Below, in pieces: positions 51,633 to 53,530 of a DNA stretch of 53,530 nt. The position numbers were made by a program, and so were the translations under genes. Under the pieces are notes generated by a model. That model had not been told where the DNA came from. It made no database searches and was given only the letters and a program-made list of their open reading frames with translations. Source of the DNA: Clostridia bacterium. Lineage in GTDB: Bacteria; Bacillota; Clostridia; Oscillospirales; QAMX01. The stretch's first letter is position 1. Every line of letters starts with the position of its first letter. The DNA is taken from positions 1-53,530 of the forward strand of contig JAFXIT010000055.1 of assembly GCA_017532825.1 (NCBI GenBank). The letters are read 5' to 3'.

Positions 51633-53047
51633 TGAGCAAAAAGGCTGTTATTATCCTTGCTGCCGCAGTAGTCTTGCTTTTTGGCGGTATAGCCGCCGTA
51701 GCCTTGGGTGTGTTTGTAAGCCCTTCTGATGCTGATCCGCTTCAAACGGAAGGGGAGCCCGACGGATTGGTGCTCTATTCGGTAGGCAACGGAACGGTGT
51801 CCGCCGTAGAAATAACTGCCTCGGACGGAGAGAGATTTTCTCTCGTTCTTTCCGGAGGGGTATGGAGCTGTCCCGAAAAGCCGTTTGTCGAGCTTGACAA
51901 AGAAAAGCTTTCCGATCTTTTATCGGTGTTTTCGTCTGTCAATGCCGAGCGTGTGGTCACGGAGAATGCAGACGATCTGTCAGAGTTCGGCTTTGACGAG
52001 CCTTCTTGTACCGTTTCCGTCACCGATGCGGCAGACAGAAGGGTGACCTTCGTCGCTGGAATGAAAAATCCAGTCCTCGGAAGCTACTATTTTATGCTTC
52101 AAGGGGAAAGTAAGGTCTATCTGGTTTCCTCGGATATCGTAGAGAGGCTTTCGCCCTCTCTGTCCGAGCTTGCCGCCTACAGCGCACTTCCGATGTTTGA
52201 CTACTCCGAGGTCACCGACCTGTGCATCAAGAACAGCGGGGGAATGCTCGACTTCGCTTTGTGGTCCGAGCCAAACGAAAAGAGTTATACCGACGCCTAC
52301 AAATGGTTCACTTCGGACGGCGAAACGGCTCTCTCGGAGGATGCCGTAAGAGCACTGGTGTCGGATATAATGGAGATTTACATCGATTCGGTAGCCGATG
52401 CAAGCCCCGAGGATATATCTATTTACGGGTTTGACGGGGATGAGGTTTATATCAACGTCAACTACACCTCGGGTGGCGACGCAGGATGTCTGAGCCTCAG
52501 ACTCGGAGATATGACCGAGGACGGAAGCATGTGCTACGCTATGACAGACGGCTCGGAGAGCGTTTTTCTGATCGAAGCCGACCTGGTTGATTTTGCCGAC
52601 GTTATAAGGCTTGAAGACTTTGTATCACGTGACGTCTGCCTTATAAAGCTTGGAGAGGTCGAAAGTGTAAGCATTTATTGCGGCGGTGCTGATTTCAAGC
52701 TTGAGGTTGAGAGGGAATACGTAACGCAGGGCGGGAGCGGAGAGCCGGTCCTTGTGGGTACGTCGTATACCGTAGACGGCAAAAAAATCGCTAAAGAAAA
52801 GGTAGAGGCATTTTTTACTGCGCTCAACGAATTGAGCTGTGACGGATATGCCGACAGCCGTGAGGGCGAGAGGGTCGCAGAGCTGACGTTTGTGCGTAAT
52901 ACCGACCGCTTTACCGAGATGACTTTATCACTGTATTCCTACGATACGAGCTTCTGCCGTGCGTCGTTAGACGGAAACGACGGAATGCTTGTCAACCGAA
53001 AGGCCGTGGAGAGTCTTATTGCGGCGATCGGTGCTCTTGCTGAGTAA
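51632..53047 (+). CDS. DUF4340 domain-containing protein
   Basis: A 471-residue exported protein. It has an N-terminal membrane anchor (AVIILAAAVVLLFGGIAAVAL) and a long extracytoplasmic part with two or three DUF4340-like modules: the VEITASDGERFSLVLSGGVW pattern, ENADDLSEFGFDEPSCTVSV (the LxxFGLDxP motif) and YFMLQGESKVYLVSSDI. The family is found beside GldG-type ABC auxiliary proteins in many phyla but has no known function. It overlaps the GldG-like gene by 1 nt. The last gene of the four-gene ABC operon, closed by a terminator. Confidence 0.9.
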   Translation: MSKKAVIILAAAVVLLFGGIAAVALGVFVSPSDADPLQTEGEPDGLVLYSVGNGTVSAVEITASDGERFSLVLSGGVWSCPEKPFVELDKEKLSDLLSVFSSVNAERVVTENADDLSEFGFDEPSCTVSVTDAADRRVTFVAGMKNPVLGSYYFMLQGESKVYLVSSDIVERLSPSLSELAAYSALPMFDYSEVTDLCIKNSGGMLDFALWSEPNEKSYTDAYKWFTSDGETALSEDAVRALVSDIMEIYIDSVADASPEDISIYGFDGDEVYINVNYTSGGDAGCLSLRLGDMTEDGSMCYAMTDGSESVFLIEADLVDFADVIRLEDFVSRDVCLIKLGEVESVSIYCGGADFKLEVEREYVTQGGSGEPVLVGTSYTVDGKKIAKEKVEAFFTALNELSCDGYADSREGERVAELTFVRNTDRFTEMTLSLYSYDTSFCRASLDGNDGMLVNRKAVESLIAAIGALAE

Positions 53048-53051
53048 AAGA

Positions 53052-53083
53052 AAAACATCCCGAACCGAGGTTCGGGATGTTTT
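53052..53083. terminator. Terminator between the ABC operon and nhaC
   Basis: A 15-bp stem (AAAACATCCCGAACC 53052-53066 with 53069-53083, real loop about 4 nt), A-rich on the left and T-rich on the right, able to serve both convergent genes. Confidence 0.87.
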
Positions 53084-53095
53084 ATTATATGCGGA

Positions 53096-53530
53096 TCAGA
53101 CGTTTTTCTTCCTTGCGTAGTAGCCCTTGATAACAAACAGCACTGCAATGAGCAATACTATGCAGATAGGAAGCAGGATAACGGCACTGCGGATAAATGC
53201 CGAGAGCAGGTATCCTACAAAGGATACTCCGGCGACGAGCATGGCATAGGGTATCTGGGTGGAAACGTGGTTGATGTGGTTACACTGTGCACCGGTGGAT
53301 GCCATGATGGTGGTGTCGGAAATGGGGGAGATGTGGTCACCGCAGACCGCACCTGCAAGGCAGGCGGATATCGAAATAATGCCAAGCTGGGTGAGGTCGG
53401 GGGTCTCGGGGGTAATGAAGATGCCGAGGATGATGGGAACGAGGATGCCGAAGGTGCCCCAGGAGGTACCGGTCGAGAAGGCGAGACCGACAGCAACCAA
53501 GAACATGATGGCGGGGATGAGGCCCTGTGC
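53096..53530 (-). CDS. nhaC: Na+/H+ antiporter, NhaC family (3' part)
   Basis: The C-terminal 144 residues of a membrane antiporter whose start lies beyond the right edge; the frame is open through to 53530. It contains ATP-independent NhaC-family marks: FSTGTSWGTFGILVPI, AGAVCGDHISPISDTTIM (the conserved GDHxSPISDTT motif of the ion path), GAQCNHINHVSTQIPYA, and two C-terminal helices with a basic tail YYARKKNV. It exchanges Na+ for protons, so it could work with the sodium-pump decarboxylase encoded earlier, though some members exchange malate/lactate or amino acids. Confidence 0.88.
   Translation of the reverse strand, partial: AQGLIPAIMFLVAVGLAFSTGTSWGTFGILVPIILGIFITPETPDLTQLGIISISACLAGAVCGDHISPISDTTIMASTGAQCNHINHVSTQIPYAMLVAGVSFVGYLLSAFIRSAVILLPICIVLLIAVLFVIKGYYARKKNV

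Overview
The window looks like a chromosome segment of an anaerobic, spore-forming member of the Clostridia (Firmicutes), most like Oscillospiraceae/Ruminococcaceae-type gut bacteria. This rests on an alpha/beta-type small acid-soluble spore protein, a CwlD-like cortex amidase, a biotin-dependent sodium-pump decarboxylase cluster, FeoAB iron uptake, a probable Re-type citrate synthase, strong TTGACA-17-TATAAT promoters and AGGAGG ribosome sites. The lineage is an inference from gene content; no rRNA gene is present.

Layout. 1-308: the truncated end of a large serine recombinase, the trace of a mobile element. 309-5967 (minus strand): a tight five-gene operon transcribed in the order ROK kinase, SIS-HAD fusion, deoxyhypusine-synthase-like protein, PfkB kinase, glucose-6-phosphate isomerase. 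It has the appearance of an uncharacterised sugar-phosphate pathway. 6086-11964: two TIM-barrel isomerase/epimerases and a GH2 beta-galactosidase, with a convergent Gfo/Idh/MocA oxidoreductase. 12088-16251: homoserine dehydrogenase, an AI-2E-family permease, a PatB/MalY aminotransferase and a GNAT acetyltransferase. 16406-16762: a small lipoprotein. 16989-22915 (minus): carboxyltransferase, gamma subunit, biotin carrier, beta subunit and OadA-type carboxyltransferase of a sodium pump decarboxylase, followed by a ROK glucokinase. 23228-23760: tRNA-Trp followed by direct and inverted fragments of itself and by palindromic repeats. 23772-28914: a DUF2961/GH172 protein, a uridine-kinase-like protein with an ECF transporter S component behind a structured leader, an esterase, a phosphoesterase and a UPF0340 protein. 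28957-32257: a DtxR-family regulator and feoA-feoB-feoC-like genes with three matching palindromic operators. 32395-34519: cwlD-like and radA. 34542-38452: pyruvyl transferase, flippase and F420-hydrogenase-beta-like Fe-S protein. 38557-42631: SASP, a CopZ-like protein, the hibernation factor HPF, a YhcH protein, tandem Nif3-like paralogues and a small membrane protein. 42647-44696: a FadR-type regulator with an HMGL-family citrate-synthase-like enzyme controlled by an evident operator. 44870-44945: tRNA-Ala(GGC). 45120-48216: flavin reductase, KDG-type kinase and 6-phosphogluconate dehydrogenase. 48309-53047: a Gld-type ABC transporter with a GldG-like and a DUF4340 subunit. 53096-53530: the 3' part of an NhaC antiporter.

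How they fit together. The window combines central sugar handling (Pgi, two ROK kinases, KDG kinase, 6PGDH, beta-galactosidase), a decarboxylation-driven sodium gradient that the NhaC protein could help balance, iron uptake under local DtxR-type control, and sporulation genes. Most units are bounded by clear promoters and hairpin terminators. The most promising unexplained units are the five-gene operon at the left, the ECF/kinase pair with its attenuator-like leader, the tRNA-Trp repeat region and the three-gene pyruvyl transferase cassette. All calls come from reading the sequence by eye; no database search was run.
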